Of a stretch of 64,000 nt of DNA, positions 20,047 to 29,733 are shown in pieces. How positions within the stretch are numbered: position 1 is the stretch's first letter; each line of letters opens with the position of its first letter. The stretch comes from Acetobacter oeni. GTDB lineage: Bacteria; Pseudomonadota; Alphaproteobacteria; Acetobacterales; Acetobacteraceae. Location of the stretch: assembly GCF_011516825.1 (NCBI RefSeq), contig NZ_WOTA01000015.1:32924-96923 (forward strand). Direction: 5' to 3'. Below the pieces are notes generated by a model. The model saw only the letters and a program-made list of their open reading frames with translations, ran no database searches and had not been told where the DNA came from. The translations under genes and the position numbers were made by a program.

Positions 20047-20741
20047 AATTTTTCAAACTTGCTGCTGTTATTGCGACTGCTGCCTGCCTGTATTTCAGCA
20101 AAAATGCCACCGCCAACGATATCTCCGGCGCTCCAGAAGCCGCCGGAACAAGGCTGCACGTCACAGGTTTCGCATCTCTGGAAGCCCCTCCGGATGTCGT
20201 CACAGCAACACTGACCGCACATGCAAACGGCGGCAGCGCAAGCAGTGTTCAGGCTGAAACAAATGAAATGTCTCACAAAGTTATGGCTCTGGTGCGGAAT
20301 ACAAGTGATGTAACCGCTTCCGCGAGTGCCTATTCTGTGTTTCAGAACGGATCGACTAATGACAACACCCGGAAAAACTGGGAGGCACGCCAGACAATCT
20401 TTATAAAATCAAAAAATGCAGAAACATTGCTGCCTCTTATCGGCCACCTTCAGTCAGCTGGTCTGCTTCTTGAAGGTATGAACTGGTCGTTATCCGATGA
20501 TCATCGAAAGACTCTCACGCGCGAAGCCGAAAAACTGGCCATAAAAGATATGCTACTCCACGCCAATGATATCGCAGGCGAACTTTCGCTGAAAGTCGGA
20601 ACGGTTGCCGACGTCACAGTTGACGAGATTATACCTTCCCATCCCGTCATGTTTATGGCCCGCTCAGCAGCAACTCCGGTTTCGACGCCTGAAATACAGA
20701 AAATAACAGCGACTGTAAGGGCTGTTCTGATGCTCAGGTAA
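20043..20741 (+). CDS. SIMPL (DUF541) domain periplasmic protein
   Basis: A 232-residue exported protein. After a signal peptide (LAAVIATAACLYFSKNATA) comes a SIMPL/DUF541 domain, recognised by RLHVTGFASLEAPPDVVTAT, the central WEARQTIFIKSKNAETLLP, and GLLLEGMNWSLSDDHRKTL. SIMPL proteins (YggE, BP26, also IRAK-interacting proteins of animals) are oligomeric and linked to oxidative or envelope stress in bacteria. It is the last gene of the two-component run and is coupled by an ATGA overlap. The precise role is unknown. Confidence 0.85.
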   Translation: MKFFKLAAVIATAACLYFSKNATANDISGAPEAAGTRLHVTGFASLEAPPDVVTATLTAHANGGSASSVQAETNEMSHKVMALVRNTSDVTASASAYSVFQNGSTNDNTRKNWEARQTIFIKSKNAETLLPLIGHLQSAGLLLEGMNWSLSDDHRKTLTREAEKLAIKDMLLHANDIAGELSLKVGTVADVTVDEIIPSHPVMFMARSAATPVSTPEIQKITATVRAVLMLR

Positions 20742-20803
20742 ACCTGTCGCTTCCCAGATAACCTTTTCATCACCCGCAGCAGATACAATTACCGAAACAA
20801 TAA

Positions 20804-21382
20804 TCAGATGGACACATTCGCACCGAGCACTTTAAGAAATTGTGCCAGCCATGCAGGATGTGCCGGCCACGCTGGCGCGGTAACAAGCTGATCGTCTGTT
20901 ATGGCTTCCGTAACCGGAATATCCGCATAAACTCCTCCGGCTATTTCGACCTCGGGCCGGCACGCAGGATATGCAGAAACCCGCCGCCCTTTTACCAGGC
21001 CGGCCACCGTCAGAATCTGAATCCCGTGACAGATGCAGGCAATCGGACGATCAGAAAACGCCTTAACCATTGAAATAACTTTTGCATCCAGCCGCAGATA
21101 TTCCGGCATACGGCCGCCGGGAACAATCAGACCAATATAATCATCAGTATTAATCGCATCAAAGTCGGCGGTCAGAGCAAAGTTATGCCCCGGCTTTTCA
21201 CTGTAAGTCTGAGCACCTTCGAAATCATGAATAGCGGTGATAACCGTCTCGCCCCTTTTTTTACCCGGAGAAACGACATCGACGCTATATCCGACCATTT
21301 GAAGTGCCTGAAAAGGCACCATTATTTCGTAATCCTCCACATAATCACCGGCCAGCATAAGCAGTCTGATTTCATTTGCCAT
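20804..21382 (-). CDS. DJ-1/PfpI family protein
   Basis: A 192-residue member of the DJ-1/PfpI superfamily. The nucleophile elbow is [11 protein letters not shown] with Cys118 followed by His119. [13 protein letters not shown] marks the glycine-rich loop. Members include protein/nucleic-acid deglycases, chaperones and cysteine peptidases; sequence alone does not decide between them. It lies 11 bases after moaB on the same strand and converges with the SIMPL gene. No signal peptide is seen, so it is cytoplasmic. Confidence 0.88.
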   Translation of the reverse strand: MANEIRLLMLAGDYVEDYEIMVPFQALQMVGYSVDVVSPGKKRGETVITAIHDFEGAQTYSEKPGHNFALTADFDAINTDDYIGLIVPGGRMPEYLRLDAKVISMVKAFSDRPIACICHGIQILTVAGLVKGRRVSAYPACRPEVEIAGGVYADIPVTEAITDDQLVTAPAWPAHPAWLAQFLKVLGANVSI

Positions 21383-21393
21383 TCTGGCGATCC

Positions 21394-21924
21394 CTATCGT
21401 TCCTGGAGGCGAGGCATCAGCTCAACGAAATTACATGGCGTGTGACGGCTATCGAGCTGGAATACCAGAATATCGTCCCAGCCATCTTTCACGGCACCGC
21501 TCGAACCCGGAAGAGCGAACAGATATGTACCATGCGCAACACCTGCCAGCGCACGGGACTGAATCGTCGATGTGCCAATTTTTTTGTAAGACAACATCCG
21601 GAACAATTCACCAAATCCCTCAATGTGCTTTTCCAGAACGTGATCAAATGCTTCAGGAGTAACGTCGCGACCTGTCACGCCAGTTCCACCATTTGTGATG
21701 ATGACGTCAATTTCCGGATCGGCTATCCATTTTTCAAGCTGTCTGACCAGCTTTCCAACATCATCTTTTTCGATACACCGATCAGCGATAACATGTCCGG
21801 CCGCTTCAACCCGCCCGGCAAGCACTTTACCGGATGTATCGGTTTCGAGAGTGCGCGTATCCGAGACCGTCATAATCGCAATGCGGACGGACAAAAACGG
21901 TTTTGAGTGATCGAGACGTGTCAT
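21394..21924 (-). CDS. moaB: Molybdenum cofactor biosynthesis protein B
   Basis: A 176-residue MoaB/Mog-type domain protein. It has the MPT-binding motif [16 protein letters not shown] and the conserved TVSDTR segment. MoaB/Mog adenylylates molybdopterin before molybdenum insertion; in many bacteria MogA does this and MoaB is a paralogue, so the exact step is uncertain. No other moa genes are visible nearby. The ATG at 21924 lies in a 180-base divergent gap facing the OprB porin gene. Confidence 0.9.
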   Translation of the reverse strand: MTRLDHSKPFLSVRIAIMTVSDTRTLETDTSGKVLAGRVEAAGHVIADRCIEKDDVGKLVRQLEKWIADPEIDVIITNGGTGVTGRDVTPEAFDHVLEKHIEGFGELFRMLSYKKIGTSTIQSRALAGVAHGTYLFALPGSSGAVKDGWDDILVFQLDSRHTPCNFVELMPRLQER

Positions 21925-22104
21925 AAATGCAAGGTATCGCCATAGCAGCGACCCGCGTCAACTTTCATGCAAAAATGTCACGCAATGATGTTTTTTGCCT
22001 GATCTCATCGCAAAAAGTCTTCGCAGCATGTTACAAGCTCAACGATCCGCAAGAGATCATCGCACTAACCGCGCAAAAATAACATGCAGCAGAGCTGAAA
22101 CTTT

Positions 22105-23607
22105 ATGTCTGTTCTCCCGTTGATTCCCTCTATGACCGGTCACTTCACCCGTTCGTCCAGGATAATATTCCGTTCACTGAAGCTTACTGCAGGCTCTGTT
22201 CTTCTTTCAGGCATATTATCCCTGTCTGCCCACGCGCAGATCCTGACCGGGGGCAACAGCGCCGTCGGTCTTGAGCCATCTCTTGCGGTCAATAATGAGC
22301 TTGGCAAAAACAACGAATACCCACAGCAGTTTTCAGCGCCCTACGGAGCGACCCATTTTCTGGGCGACTGGTGGGGAGCCCAACCTTGGTTGCAGAATCA
22401 CGGAATCCATATTCTCGTGGATATTCACGAAGAACTGGCTGGGAATTTTCGCGGTGGCTGGCGTCAGGGCGTTACTGACGCCGGACAGGTCGGTGTTGAA
22501 ACAGATATCGACTGGGGCCGGCTGACGAAAGCAAAGTTCATGGATGGGTTCTGGACCCATACAATGATCGTGAACGGTCACGGTCGAAACCTCAGTACTC
22601 AGTATATTGGCGATTCAATCGGCGGCGTTCAGCAGATCTATGGCGGACGCGGCAATGTGGTCGCGCATCTCGTGTATATGTGGGGTGAAAAGACTTTTCT
22701 TCACAATCGTATTGATGTGAGTGCCGGCTGGATTCCGGTTGGAAGTTTTTTTGCAGCTTCACCACTCTACTGTATGTTCATGAATGTTGCCATGTGCGGA
22801 AATCCCGCACCCAACAAATATACAGAAGGCAACCGCGACTGGCCTTCGGGAAATCTTGGTTTCGTCGTGAGAGTTAATCCGACTTCCGACACCTACATAA
22901 TGGCCGGGCTGTTTGCCGTTTCCCCACACTCTTACAATGGCGGCATTTCTGGCTGGGCCTGGGCTCAGGATGGCCTCGGAAAATTCTCTTCGCCGGTAGA
23001 AATCGCGTGGATGCCTCATTTCGGGCGAAACAAGCTTGATGGTCATTATAAAGCGGGATTCAGCTATGATAATTCCCGCTATCCGGACCTTTATTCAGAC
23101 ATCAATGGAAATTCCTGGCAGGCAACCGGTCTGGCGAAGAGAATGCATGCAGGTCGGGCCAGCGCATGGGTGCAGCTTGATCAGATGCTGGTTCGCAATG
23201 GTGACGGGCCGACGAACGGTCTGCTCGCGCTCGCCGGATATATGTGGACTGATGGCAAGACGACCGCCATGGCCCACCATATCTGGGCCGGTATGGTGGA
23301 AACGGGCGCCCCCTGGGGACGCCCGATGGACAGTGTAGGTGTCATGTACCAGTGGCTTGGCATGAGTCGCACCCTGTTGCTTCAGCAGGAGAGTTCGCTG
23401 GCCCTGGGCCTGCCCTACCAGTCCAACCAGTGGGGTCCCAGCTGGGGGCTTCAGACTCATGAGAATATTTATGAATTATTTTATAATGCTCATGTGGCGC
23501 CTGGACTGACACTTCAGCCAGACTTTCAATACATCAACCGACCTGGCGGAACGACGACATTCCATGATGCAGCAGTCATGGCACTTCAGTTCAACGTCGT
23601 TCTGTAA
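22105..23607 (+). CDS. Carbohydrate-selective porin, OprB family
   Basis: A 500-residue outer-membrane protein. A signal peptide (LKLTAGSVLLSGILSLSAHA) is followed by a mature part rich in aromatic and glycine residues. FLGDWWGAQPWLQNHGI is the OprB-family N-terminal plug segment, and the alternating strands through the protein end in a C-terminal LQFNVVL typical of beta-barrels. OprB porins admit glucose and other sugars; acetic acid bacteria usually carry several. The gene stands alone, divergent from moaB and convergent with the ornithine decarboxylase gene. Confidence 0.9.
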   Translation: MSVLPLIPSMTGHFTRSSRIIFRSLKLTAGSVLLSGILSLSAHAQILTGGNSAVGLEPSLAVNNELGKNNEYPQQFSAPYGATHFLGDWWGAQPWLQNHGIHILVDIHEELAGNFRGGWRQGVTDAGQVGVETDIDWGRLTKAKFMDGFWTHTMIVNGHGRNLSTQYIGDSIGGVQQIYGGRGNVVAHLVYMWGEKTFLHNRIDVSAGWIPVGSFFAASPLYCMFMNVAMCGNPAPNKYTEGNRDWPSGNLGFVVRVNPTSDTYIMAGLFAVSPHSYNGGISGWAWAQDGLGKFSSPVEIAWMPHFGRNKLDGHYKAGFSYDNSRYPDLYSDINGNSWQATGLAKRMHAGRASAWVQLDQMLVRNGDGPTNGLLALAGYMWTDGKTTAMAHHIWAGMVETGAPWGRPMDSVGVMYQWLGMSRTLLLQQESSLALGLPYQSNQWGPSWGLQTHENIYELFYNAHVAPGLTLQPDFQYINRPGGTTTFHDAAVMALQFNVVL

Positions 23608-23617
23608 ATGCTTTCTG

Positions 23618-23642
23618 CCCTGTCGCCTGTGCGTCGACAGGG
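23618..23642. terminator. Perfect 8-bp hairpin between convergent genes
   Basis: CCCTGTCG at 23618-23625 is exactly complementary to CGACAGGG at 23635-23642, with a nine-base loop. It lies between the ends of the OprB gene and the ornithine decarboxylase gene and could serve both strands. No T-run follows, so termination is inferred from position. Confidence 0.5.
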
Positions 23643-23650
23643 TCTGCTGA

Positions 23651-24781
23651 TCAGATATAGTATTCCGTAAGAGGCAAAAATCCGTTGAATCTTGTCGAGC
23701 AATAAGTGGAAACATAAGCGCCGGTACCAAGAATCTCTATCCGATCACCGGCTTCCAGCGTAACAGGCAATACATACCCTGATTTTTCATAAAGAATATC
23801 AGCGCCGTCACAAGTAGGACCAGCAATCGCCACAGGTCCTGTCTCCGCTCCGTCCCGGGCAGTGCGCAACTCGTATCGGATGGACTCTCCCTCGGTTTCA
23901 GCAAGACCACCAAACCGACCTATATCAAGATAAACCCATCGCGGCCCTTCATCGTAACCGCGATGGCTGACAAGAATAACTTCAGACGACACCACTCCGG
24001 CTGAACCAGCGATAAAACGTCCAGGTTCGACCAGAATTTCAGGTAGTGTGTTCCCGAAGTAAGCAGTCAGGGCACGCGAAATGGTCTGCCCGAATTGCCT
24101 GATGCCGGGTATGTCCTCGCGGTAGTGGATTGGAAATCCTCCCCCAAGATTCAGCATCCGCAGGCGCACACCGTCCGCAGCCAGGTCGGCAAACAATGCG
24201 CCAGCACGTGAGATTGCCACTTCATATGCATCTGTAGAAATCTGCTGACTGCCGACATGAAAAGATACACCATACGGATCAAGACCAAGGTCACGAGCCC
24301 GAAGCAGCAACTTTCTCGCACTTTCGGGCGTCGTGCCGAACTTTCGTGACAAAGGCCATTCGGCCCCCTGGTTATTCACCAGCAAACGACAATAAACCCG
24401 TGATCCAGGCGCAAACCGGGCAATTTTCTCCAATTCTTCGATACAATCGAAAACAAAAAGCCTGATCCCAGCCTCATATGCCGCTTTTATTGCAGAAACT
24501 TTTTTTACCGTATTGCCGAATGAAATATTTTCCGGCCGCGCGCCGGCAGAAAGACAAAAATCTATTTCATCCCATGAAGCGGCATCAAAGCTTGCGCCAA
24601 GAAAAACAAGCCTGTCGAGAAGCGGGCGGGCCGGATTAGCTTTTACAGCATAATAAATGCGGGCCGGGGGTATAGCAGCCTGCATGTCACGATAACGGCG
24701 CTCCACCTCATCGACATCCATAACCAGACAAGGAGTCTGCGGTTTTTTTTCTGCCAGAAATTGCGAGATTTTGGGTGTCAT
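23651..24781 (-). CDS. Ornithine/lysine decarboxylase, fold type III (PLP)
   Basis: A 376-residue decarboxylase of the eukaryotic-like alanine-racemase fold group (Orn/DAP/Arg decarboxylase 2). The PLP lysine is Lys47 in YAVKANP; the HVGSQ motif and GGGFP phosphate loop are present; and the catalytic cysteine motif GPTCDGAD lies near the end. Its length fits the short alphaproteobacterial ornithine decarboxylases that make putrescine. The upstream region holds hairpins and an out-of-frame leader frame, suggesting post-transcriptional control. Lysine or diaminopimelate activity cannot be wholly excluded, but the length and motifs favour ornithine. Confidence 0.9.
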   Translation of the reverse strand: MTPKISQFLAEKKPQTPCLVMDVDEVERRYRDMQAAIPPARIYYAVKANPARPLLDRLVFLGASFDAASWDEIDFCLSAGARPENISFGNTVKKVSAIKAAYEAGIRLFVFDCIEELEKIARFAPGSRVYCRLLVNNQGAEWPLSRKFGTTPESARKLLLRARDLGLDPYGVSFHVGSQQISTDAYEVAISRAGALFADLAADGVRLRMLNLGGGFPIHYREDIPGIRQFGQTISRALTAYFGNTLPEILVEPGRFIAGSAGVVSSEVILVSHRGYDEGPRWVYLDIGRFGGLAETEGESIRYELRTARDGAETGPVAIAGPTCDGADILYEKSGYVLPVTLEAGDRIEILGTGAYVSTYCSTRFNGFLPLTEYYI

Positions 24782-25000
24782 CGCACTTCATCCCTTCCGG
24801 ACTCGCCAGCATACAGCCATAGCGAGCAGTGTTGCGAAACGGTCTAACGGACCAGCGACCAAAACTGAATCCCCAAGGGATTCCGATTGCCAGAACGCTT
24901 GACGTCGTTGCGTAACCACAGTGGGCCAGGGGCACGTGCGTTGCTGCGTAGGAACGGGCGTATGGAACTAAACGGCAACACATGCAACAGAAAATTTGAT
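24782..25000 (-). promoter_or_regulatory. Candidate structured leader of the ornithine decarboxylase gene
   Basis: Upstream of the decarboxylase ATG three hairpins follow each other: CTCGC/GCGAG at 24802-24826, GGTC/GACC at 24841-24853, and a perfect seven-pair stem GAATCCC/GGGATTC at 24867-24883. An overlapping minus-strand frame from 24983 runs through the leader and past the decarboxylase start to 24708 in another frame, like an attenuator peptide. Alphaproteobacterial ornithine decarboxylase genes are known to carry the Rfam speF leader motif. That this is a speF element is inference and was not tested against a model. Confidence 0.45.
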
Positions 25001-25228
25001 TGCCTTCTTAAAAAACTGGAACAGCGAGGCTGTTTCCTTTTAGAATCAGATATAACAGATGCGGCAAGCGATTCAGAAAATCAGCTTTTCAGTCCGATCA
25101 ACCACAAAAGTCCGGTTGCACGTAATGCAGACTCCGACAGTCTGCCCGATGAAATTAAATACATTTACATCCATCTCACCCAGATCTGCTCCGGCAAATG
25201 AAGCAAATTTTCGAGGTTAACTGTTCTT
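25001..25228. other. Intergenic stretch before the BrkB-family gene
   Basis: This is the remainder of a 447-base gap between the divergent decarboxylase and BrkB-family genes. It is relatively AT-rich around 24990-25060 and 25145-25215, suiting a promoter region. A plus-strand frame from 24962 to 25201 crosses it but has no recognisable domain and lies antisense to the candidate leader. No other feature is visible. Confidence 0.4.
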
Positions 25229-26215
25229 ATGAGTTCCACCCTGTCTCCCGTTCAGCCAGAGCATTCAGCCGATACTCACGGCACCGGGCTGACCGATCGG
25301 CAGGAAGCGGCTTATCCAAAGGTTGTCTCTCCACTGCACCTTACCTCCACCCAGTGGAAAAAAATCTGCAAATCAACTGTCGTGGCTCTGATCTCCGGAC
25401 CAACAACTCTCGTGGCCGCAGGCTGTGCGTTTTACGCTACCCTGGCGCTGTTTCCGGCTATCAGCACTCTTATTTCGATCTATGGACTCGCCTTCGATGT
25501 GCAAAGTGTAGCCACGCAGCTTGACGTGATGCGCAACCTCTTACCGCCGGCAGCATTTTCCATCATTCAGGACCGTGTGCAGGAACTGGTATCGGAGCCT
25601 CACAGCTCTCTTACGCTCAACCTCGTTATCTCGACATCAATCGCATTATGGTCAGCCTCCGCAGGAATCAAATCCATCCTGTCAGCGCTGAATATCGCTT
25701 ACGGAACCACAGAAACGCGTAATTTTTTCGTATTCCAGGCCCTTGCTCTTTCGCTGACCCTGGGTGCCACGATTGAAGCCTCTCTGGGTGTCGCGACCAT
25801 GGTCGCGCTCCCCATCCTGATTCAATACCTTCCTGTTCTCCTGATGATCAAACCCCCGCCCGGGTCAATGGAACTGGCGGTTCGTATGGCGGGCCTTGGG
25901 ACCATGACTACGTTCATGATCGCCGCGTATATGATTCTTTTTCGATTTGGCCCGAGTCAGCATCATACGAAATGGCGATGGGTGGCGCCGGGAGCAATCG
26001 CTGCGACGTTTATCTGGATTATAGTCGCCTCCGGCTTCTCTTATTATGTCGCAAATATCGCCAGCTATGGCTCTACCTATGGGCCGCTTGGTGCTTTTGT
26101 CGCAATCATGATGTGGTTTTTTGTAAGCGCATGGGTTGTGCTTCTGGGAGCAGAATTCAACGCTGAAATGGAAGCACTTGCACGCGGAGAGAAGCGGGAA
26201 ATCCTGCAGATTTAG
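25229..26215 (+). CDS. YihY/virulence factor BrkB family membrane protein
   Basis: A 328-residue integral membrane protein. FYATLALFPAISTLISIYGL is the conserved first segment of the YihY/BrkB family, and YGTTETRNFF, WRWVAPGAIAATFIWIIVA and the final WVVLLGAEFNAEME complete the signature. Six hydrophobic segments can be counted. The family was first annotated as ribonuclease BN and later as a BrkB-like factor; its transport or structural role is still unsettled. The gene stands alone with the long decarboxylase leader region upstream. Confidence 0.9.
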   Translation: MSSTLSPVQPEHSADTHGTGLTDRQEAAYPKVVSPLHLTSTQWKKICKSTVVALISGPTTLVAAGCAFYATLALFPAISTLISIYGLAFDVQSVATQLDVMRNLLPPAAFSIIQDRVQELVSEPHSSLTLNLVISTSIALWSASAGIKSILSALNIAYGTTETRNFFVFQALALSLTLGATIEASLGVATMVALPILIQYLPVLLMIKPPPGSMELAVRMAGLGTMTTFMIAAYMILFRFGPSQHHTKWRWVAPGAIAATFIWIIVASGFSYYVANIASYGSTYGPLGAFVAIMMWFFVSAWVVLLGAEFNAEMEALARGEKREILQI

Positions 26216-26285
26216 AGGCCTGAACAATTTTCATTTGGGCAGCAGGATGGTCCGAAAATAGTTTGCAAAGCGGTCATTTAGTCCA

Positions 26286-26313
26286 TCGGGACAGATTTAA
26301 AATTCTGTCCCGA
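26286..26313. terminator. Perfect 10-bp hairpin between convergent genes
   Basis: TCGGGACAGA at 26286-26295 pairs without mismatch with TCTGTCCCGA at 26304-26313 around an eight-base AT-only loop. It lies between the converging ends of the BrkB-family gene and rlpA. The symmetry suits a two-way terminator, although neither flank carries a long T-run. Confidence 0.55.
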
Positions 26314-26336
26314 CGCTGAATATTAAGGCTGGAAGA

Positions 26337-26948
26337 TTACTTTCCGCTGTCGGCCGGGGCCTGAGCGACCTCAAGCACCTCGTCAGGAAGGGCGGTCCGC
26401 ACTGTTACATGCGCGACACCTTGGTTCAGCATTCCCAGACGAGACGCTGCGGCGTGCGACAGATCAATGATGCGTCCTGCTTTATACGGGCCACGATCAT
26501 TAACTGTTACAACAACGGAGCGACCGGTTTCCTCTGAATGCACGAGCAATTTAGAACCGAGAGGCGCAGAAGGATGCGCGGCTGTCATTTCGACCGGGCT
26601 GAAAGAATGACCTGAACTGGTCCTTCTGTGGACAAAACGCCCACCATACCAACTGGCAAGACCAGCCTGAACACGAGTTCCGGAATCCGCGACGCGGCGT
26701 GCGAGAGCATTACGCACCGAGGCTGCCCAGGAGGTAGTCCGGGGCGCATCATGCGTAACGGATGACTGCGATCCGGCACCGTCATCTGCACTGGCGTGGC
26801 TACTCCATGTCAGCCCGGCCATAAGCAGACACGACAAAATGCCAAACCCTTTCTTTTCACGTTGAGATGGCACATTCCGGTCCGGATGCAGTTTCAGGAG
26901 TAAAAACAGTAAACCTAAATCACAGACTGGTTTCAACCCGGATTCCAT
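26337..26948 (-). CDS. rlpA: RlpA-like septal ring / double-psi beta-barrel protein
   Basis: About 203 residues. The C-terminal half is a double-psi beta-barrel domain with QAGLASWYGGRFVHRRTSSG, the TAAHPSAPLGSKLLV segment and the acidic VNDRGPYKAGRIIDLS motif of RlpA, which in some bacteria cleaves denuded glycan strands at the septum. The SPOR domain of larger RlpA proteins is absent. The start is uncertain: ATG at 26948 gives an extra hydrophobic stretch, whereas GTG at 26873 leaves a conventional signal peptide (FGILSCLLMAGLTWSSHASA). Export to the periplasm is likely in either case. Confidence 0.85.
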   Translation of the reverse strand: MESGLKPVCDLGLLFLLLKLHPDRNVPSQREKKGFGILSCLLMAGLTWSSHASADDGAGSQSSVTHDAPRTTSWAASVRNALARRVADSGTRVQAGLASWYGGRFVHRRTSSGHSFSPVEMTAAHPSAPLGSKLLVHSEETGRSVVVTVNDRGPYKAGRIIDLSHAAASRLGMLNQGVAHVTVRTALPDEVLEVAQAPADSGK

Positions 26949-27180
26949 GAAAAACAAAGAAAAGCGACCAAAGTGTAAAAAGCTGTTAATATTTTACAAA
27001 TATATCCAACATTTTAATTGTGTTGTTACTCTACACATAAAATTGCCTTATTCATAATACCCCTCCATGTAAAATGGCCGGATCGAGCTTTGCACCATGA
27101 ACCGGGCATCCTGCCGGTCCCGACAAATGCACTCAGTCGCTATTGGAGCCGGACGCCGGTCGTGCTAACGGCGCCCTACT

Positions 27181-27636
27181 ATGGACCGACCGCTTATCTC
27201 CGTTTTGAACGGACCCAACCTGAACATGCTTGGATTGCGTCAGCCGCAGGTGTACGGACGCGCTACCCTTGATGACGTCGAGCAACTTTGTGCACAGGCT
27301 GCGGAACGCCTGGATATCGCCATCGACTTCCGGCAAACCAACGGTGAAGGCGAACTGATCTCCTGGGTCCAGGAATGCCACGGACGGGCGCAGGGAATTA
27401 TCATTAATCCGGCAGGCTATTCGCATACATCCATAGCTTTGCTAGATGCACTGCTTGCCGTGGATCTGCCTGTGATTGAAGTCCATATTTCGAATATTCA
27501 TCGCCGCGAAGCGTTCCGTCACCATTCTTATGTATCAAGAGGCGCTCTCGGCGTTATCTGTGGACTGGGCGTACAGGGATATGCCCTCGCGCTTCAGGCT
27601 ATGACAGACATCATTCTCAGCGAGGACACGCAATGA
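27181..27636 (+). CDS. aroQ: 3-dehydroquinate dehydratase, type II
   Basis: A 151-residue type II dehydroquinase of the shikimate pathway. [11 protein letters not shown] holds the N-terminal signature, with the lid-loop tyrosine after it in [21 protein letters not shown] and VEVHISNI-like [13 protein letters not shown] are the active-site segments with the catalytic histidine. It overlaps accB by four bases (ATGA), forming the aroQ-accB-accC operon known in many proteobacteria. The first in-frame ATG at 27181 gives the standard N-terminus. Confidence 0.96.
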   Translation: MDRPLISVLNGPNLNMLGLRQPQVYGRATLDDVEQLCAQAAERLDIAIDFRQTNGEGELISWVQECHGRAQGIIINPAGYSHTSIALLDALLAVDLPVIEVHISNIHRREAFRHHSYVSRGALGVICGLGVQGYALALQAMTDIILSEDTQ

Positions 27637-28088
27637 GCCGACTGCTCGTAGACGCAGATGCCATACGGGCATTAGCCGGCATTCTGACGGAAACCGGACT
27701 GACCGAGATTGAAATTGCCGAGAAGGACAGTCGCATCCGTGTCGTACGAGCTGCGGCACCGGCTGCCGTTCCTGTCCAGACAATACCTGTGGCGACCACG
27801 TCGGAAGCGCCTGTAGCCGCAGCCGCTACTGTCCCGGCAGACATCTCCCGGCACCCGGGGATTGTGAACAGTCCGATGGTCGGAATCGCCTATCTGAGCC
27901 CGGACCCGTCCTCTCCTCCGTTCATCACCAGCGGTCAGGCTGTAATGGCCGGCCAGACGCTCATGCTGATTGAAGCCATGAAAACCTTTAATCAGATCAA
28001 GGCACCGAAAAGCGGCACAGTGAAACAGATCTTCGTCGAATCCGGAGACCCCGTTGAATTCAGTCAGCCTCTCGTCATTATTGAATAA
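27633..28088 (+). CDS. accB: Biotin carboxyl carrier protein of acetyl-CoA carboxylase
   Basis: A 151-residue BCCP. An N-terminal helix ([20 protein letters not shown]) and an Ala/Pro-rich linker precede the biotinyl domain. Biotin attaches to lysine in the EAMK motif ([15 protein letters not shown]). BCCP carries CO2 between biotin carboxylase and the carboxyltransferase for malonyl-CoA synthesis. Its ATG overlaps aroQ and its stop overlaps the accC start (TAATG), so the three genes are translationally coupled. Length and motifs are normal. Confidence 0.96.
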   Translation: MSRLLVDADAIRALAGILTETGLTEIEIAEKDSRIRVVRAAAPAAVPVQTIPVATTSEAPVAAAATVPADISRHPGIVNSPMVGIAYLSPDPSSPPFITSGQAVMAGQTLMLIEAMKTFNQIKAPKSGTVKQIFVESGDPVEFSQPLVIIE

Positions 28089-29431
28089 TGTTTTCAAAAA
28101 TCCTGATCGCCAATCGCGGCGAAATCGCCCTGCGTATTCTGCGGGCGTGTCGCGAAATGGGGATCCGCACGGTTGCGGTACATTCCACCGCAGATGAAAG
28201 CGCAATGCATGTACGACTTGCCGATGAGGCTGTCTGCATCGGGCCACCATCAGCAAGAGAATCTTACTTGAACGTCGCCGCCATTTTGTCAGCTGCGACA
28301 ATCACAGGCGCTGAAGCGATTCATCCCGGATATGGGTTTCTGTCCGAAAACGCCGATTTCGCCGAAACGGTCGAAGCTCATGGTCTGGCATTCATCGGTC
28401 CGACAGCCGAACATATCCGCACGATGGGCGACAAAATTACTGCCAAGACTACGATGCAGGCCCTCGGCGTACCCCTCGTTCCAGGATCTGATGGTGAACT
28501 CGCCTGCCTGGAAGAGGCCCGTGAGGTCGCCGCCAAGGTGGGATATCCGGTACTGATCAAGGCCGCCGCCGGCGGTGGTGGCCGAGGCATGAAGGTTGCT
28601 CACAGTGAAGATGAGCTTGCGGAAGCCTGGAGTGTGGCCCGGACAGAAGCTCTGGCGGCATTCGGCAATGATGCTGTCTATCTTGAAAAATACCTGGATC
28701 GCCCTCGTCATATCGAACTACAGATTATGGGGGATATGTACGGGAATGTAGTGCATTTCGGAGAGCGTGACTGCTCACTCCAGCGACGCCATCAGAAGCT
28801 TCTTGAAGAAGCCGGATCGCCGGTTCTTTCATCTGAGGAACGGGATGCTATCGGTGCCACAGCCACTGCTGCCCTGTCAAAAATGGGTTACCGTAATGCG
28901 GGAACTCTGGAGTTCCTGTATCAGGATGGACAGTTCTCTTTCATTGAGATGAATACCCGTTTGCAGGTTGAACATCCGGTGACGGAAATGGTCTGCGATA
29001 TCGACCTGGTCCGTGAACAGATAAGAATCGCATCCGGTGAAAAACTGGGATATTCTCAATCTGACATTACATTCTCAGGTCACGCTATTGAGTGCCGTAT
29101 CAATGCGGAAGATCCTGACAGCTTTATCCCCAGCCCGGGAACCATAACAGTATTTCATCCGCCAGGCGGCCCCGGTGTGCGCATGGACAGTGCGATCTAC
29201 GCGGGTTATCGGGTGCCTCCATTTTATGACAGCATGATCGCTAAACTTATTGTTCATGCACCGACGCGCGAAGCCGCGATCGCGCGTATGCAACGAGCTC
29301 TGGACGAGATCGTCGTGGAGGGCGTCAAAACTGTTATTCCACTTCATCGACGCATTCTGGCTGATCCGGAGTTCCGGCGTGGCGATTACACAATTCACTG
29401 GCTGGAACAGTTTACGAATCGAAAACACTGA
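28088..29431 (+). CDS. accC: Biotin carboxylase subunit of acetyl-CoA carboxylase
   Basis: A 447-residue ATP-grasp enzyme of usual length. [21 protein letters not shown] opens the protein; the glycine-rich ATP loop [11 protein letters not shown], the [12 protein letters not shown] motif and the active-site [18 protein letters not shown] are all present. It carboxylates biotin on AccB. The ATG shares one base with the accB stop. No transcription-stop hairpin is clear in the 302 bases that follow. Confidence 0.97.
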   Translation: MFSKILIANRGEIALRILRACREMGIRTVAVHSTADESAMHVRLADEAVCIGPPSARESYLNVAAILSAATITGAEAIHPGYGFLSENADFAETVEAHGLAFIGPTAEHIRTMGDKITAKTTMQALGVPLVPGSDGELACLEEAREVAAKVGYPVLIKAAAGGGGRGMKVAHSEDELAEAWSVARTEALAAFGNDAVYLEKYLDRPRHIELQIMGDMYGNVVHFGERDCSLQRRHQKLLEEAGSPVLSSEERDAIGATATAALSKMGYRNAGTLEFLYQDGQFSFIEMNTRLQVEHPVTEMVCDIDLVREQIRIASGEKLGYSQSDITFSGHAIECRINAEDPDSFIPSPGTITVFHPPGGPGVRMDSAIYAGYRVPPFYDSMIAKLIVHAPTREAAIARMQRALDEIVVEGVKTVIPLHRRILADPEFRRGDYTIHWLEQFTNRKH

Positions 29432-29733
29432 AACTAGCATAGCAGGGACTGCATTCTGCATTCAGTCAGACAATTGATCAGCTCCGCGTGCAAGCGTTGC
29501 GATGCCGGCAAAATGCAAAATATCTTCTGACCAGCTATGGCATTCCCATGTTCCTGCCGGATTATAATATAATCTATTTGCCCTCCATAGCCGTCTGTCC
29601 ACGTTATCTTAATGATTCTATCCTTTAGTTTGCCAATATGTAAGGGCGCAGTTAAGCAACGCGGCACGGATGATCGTATATAAATACGATGACTTCCTGT
29701 GTATTGTATCAAAGCTGTCAGAAAGATTTCCAG
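29432..29733. other. Intergenic stretch between accC and purH
   Basis: This 302-base gap has no supported gene. It is AT-richer toward purH, with segments such as ATTATAATATAATC near 29562 and GTATATAAATACG near 29680 that could hold promoter elements for purH. No perfect terminator or riboswitch fold was spotted. Confidence 0.4.

Noticed and set aside
24962..25201. A 79-codon plus-strand frame upstream of the BrkB-family gene.
   Set aside because: No domain, no good ribosome site, and it lies antisense to the candidate ornithine decarboxylase leader.
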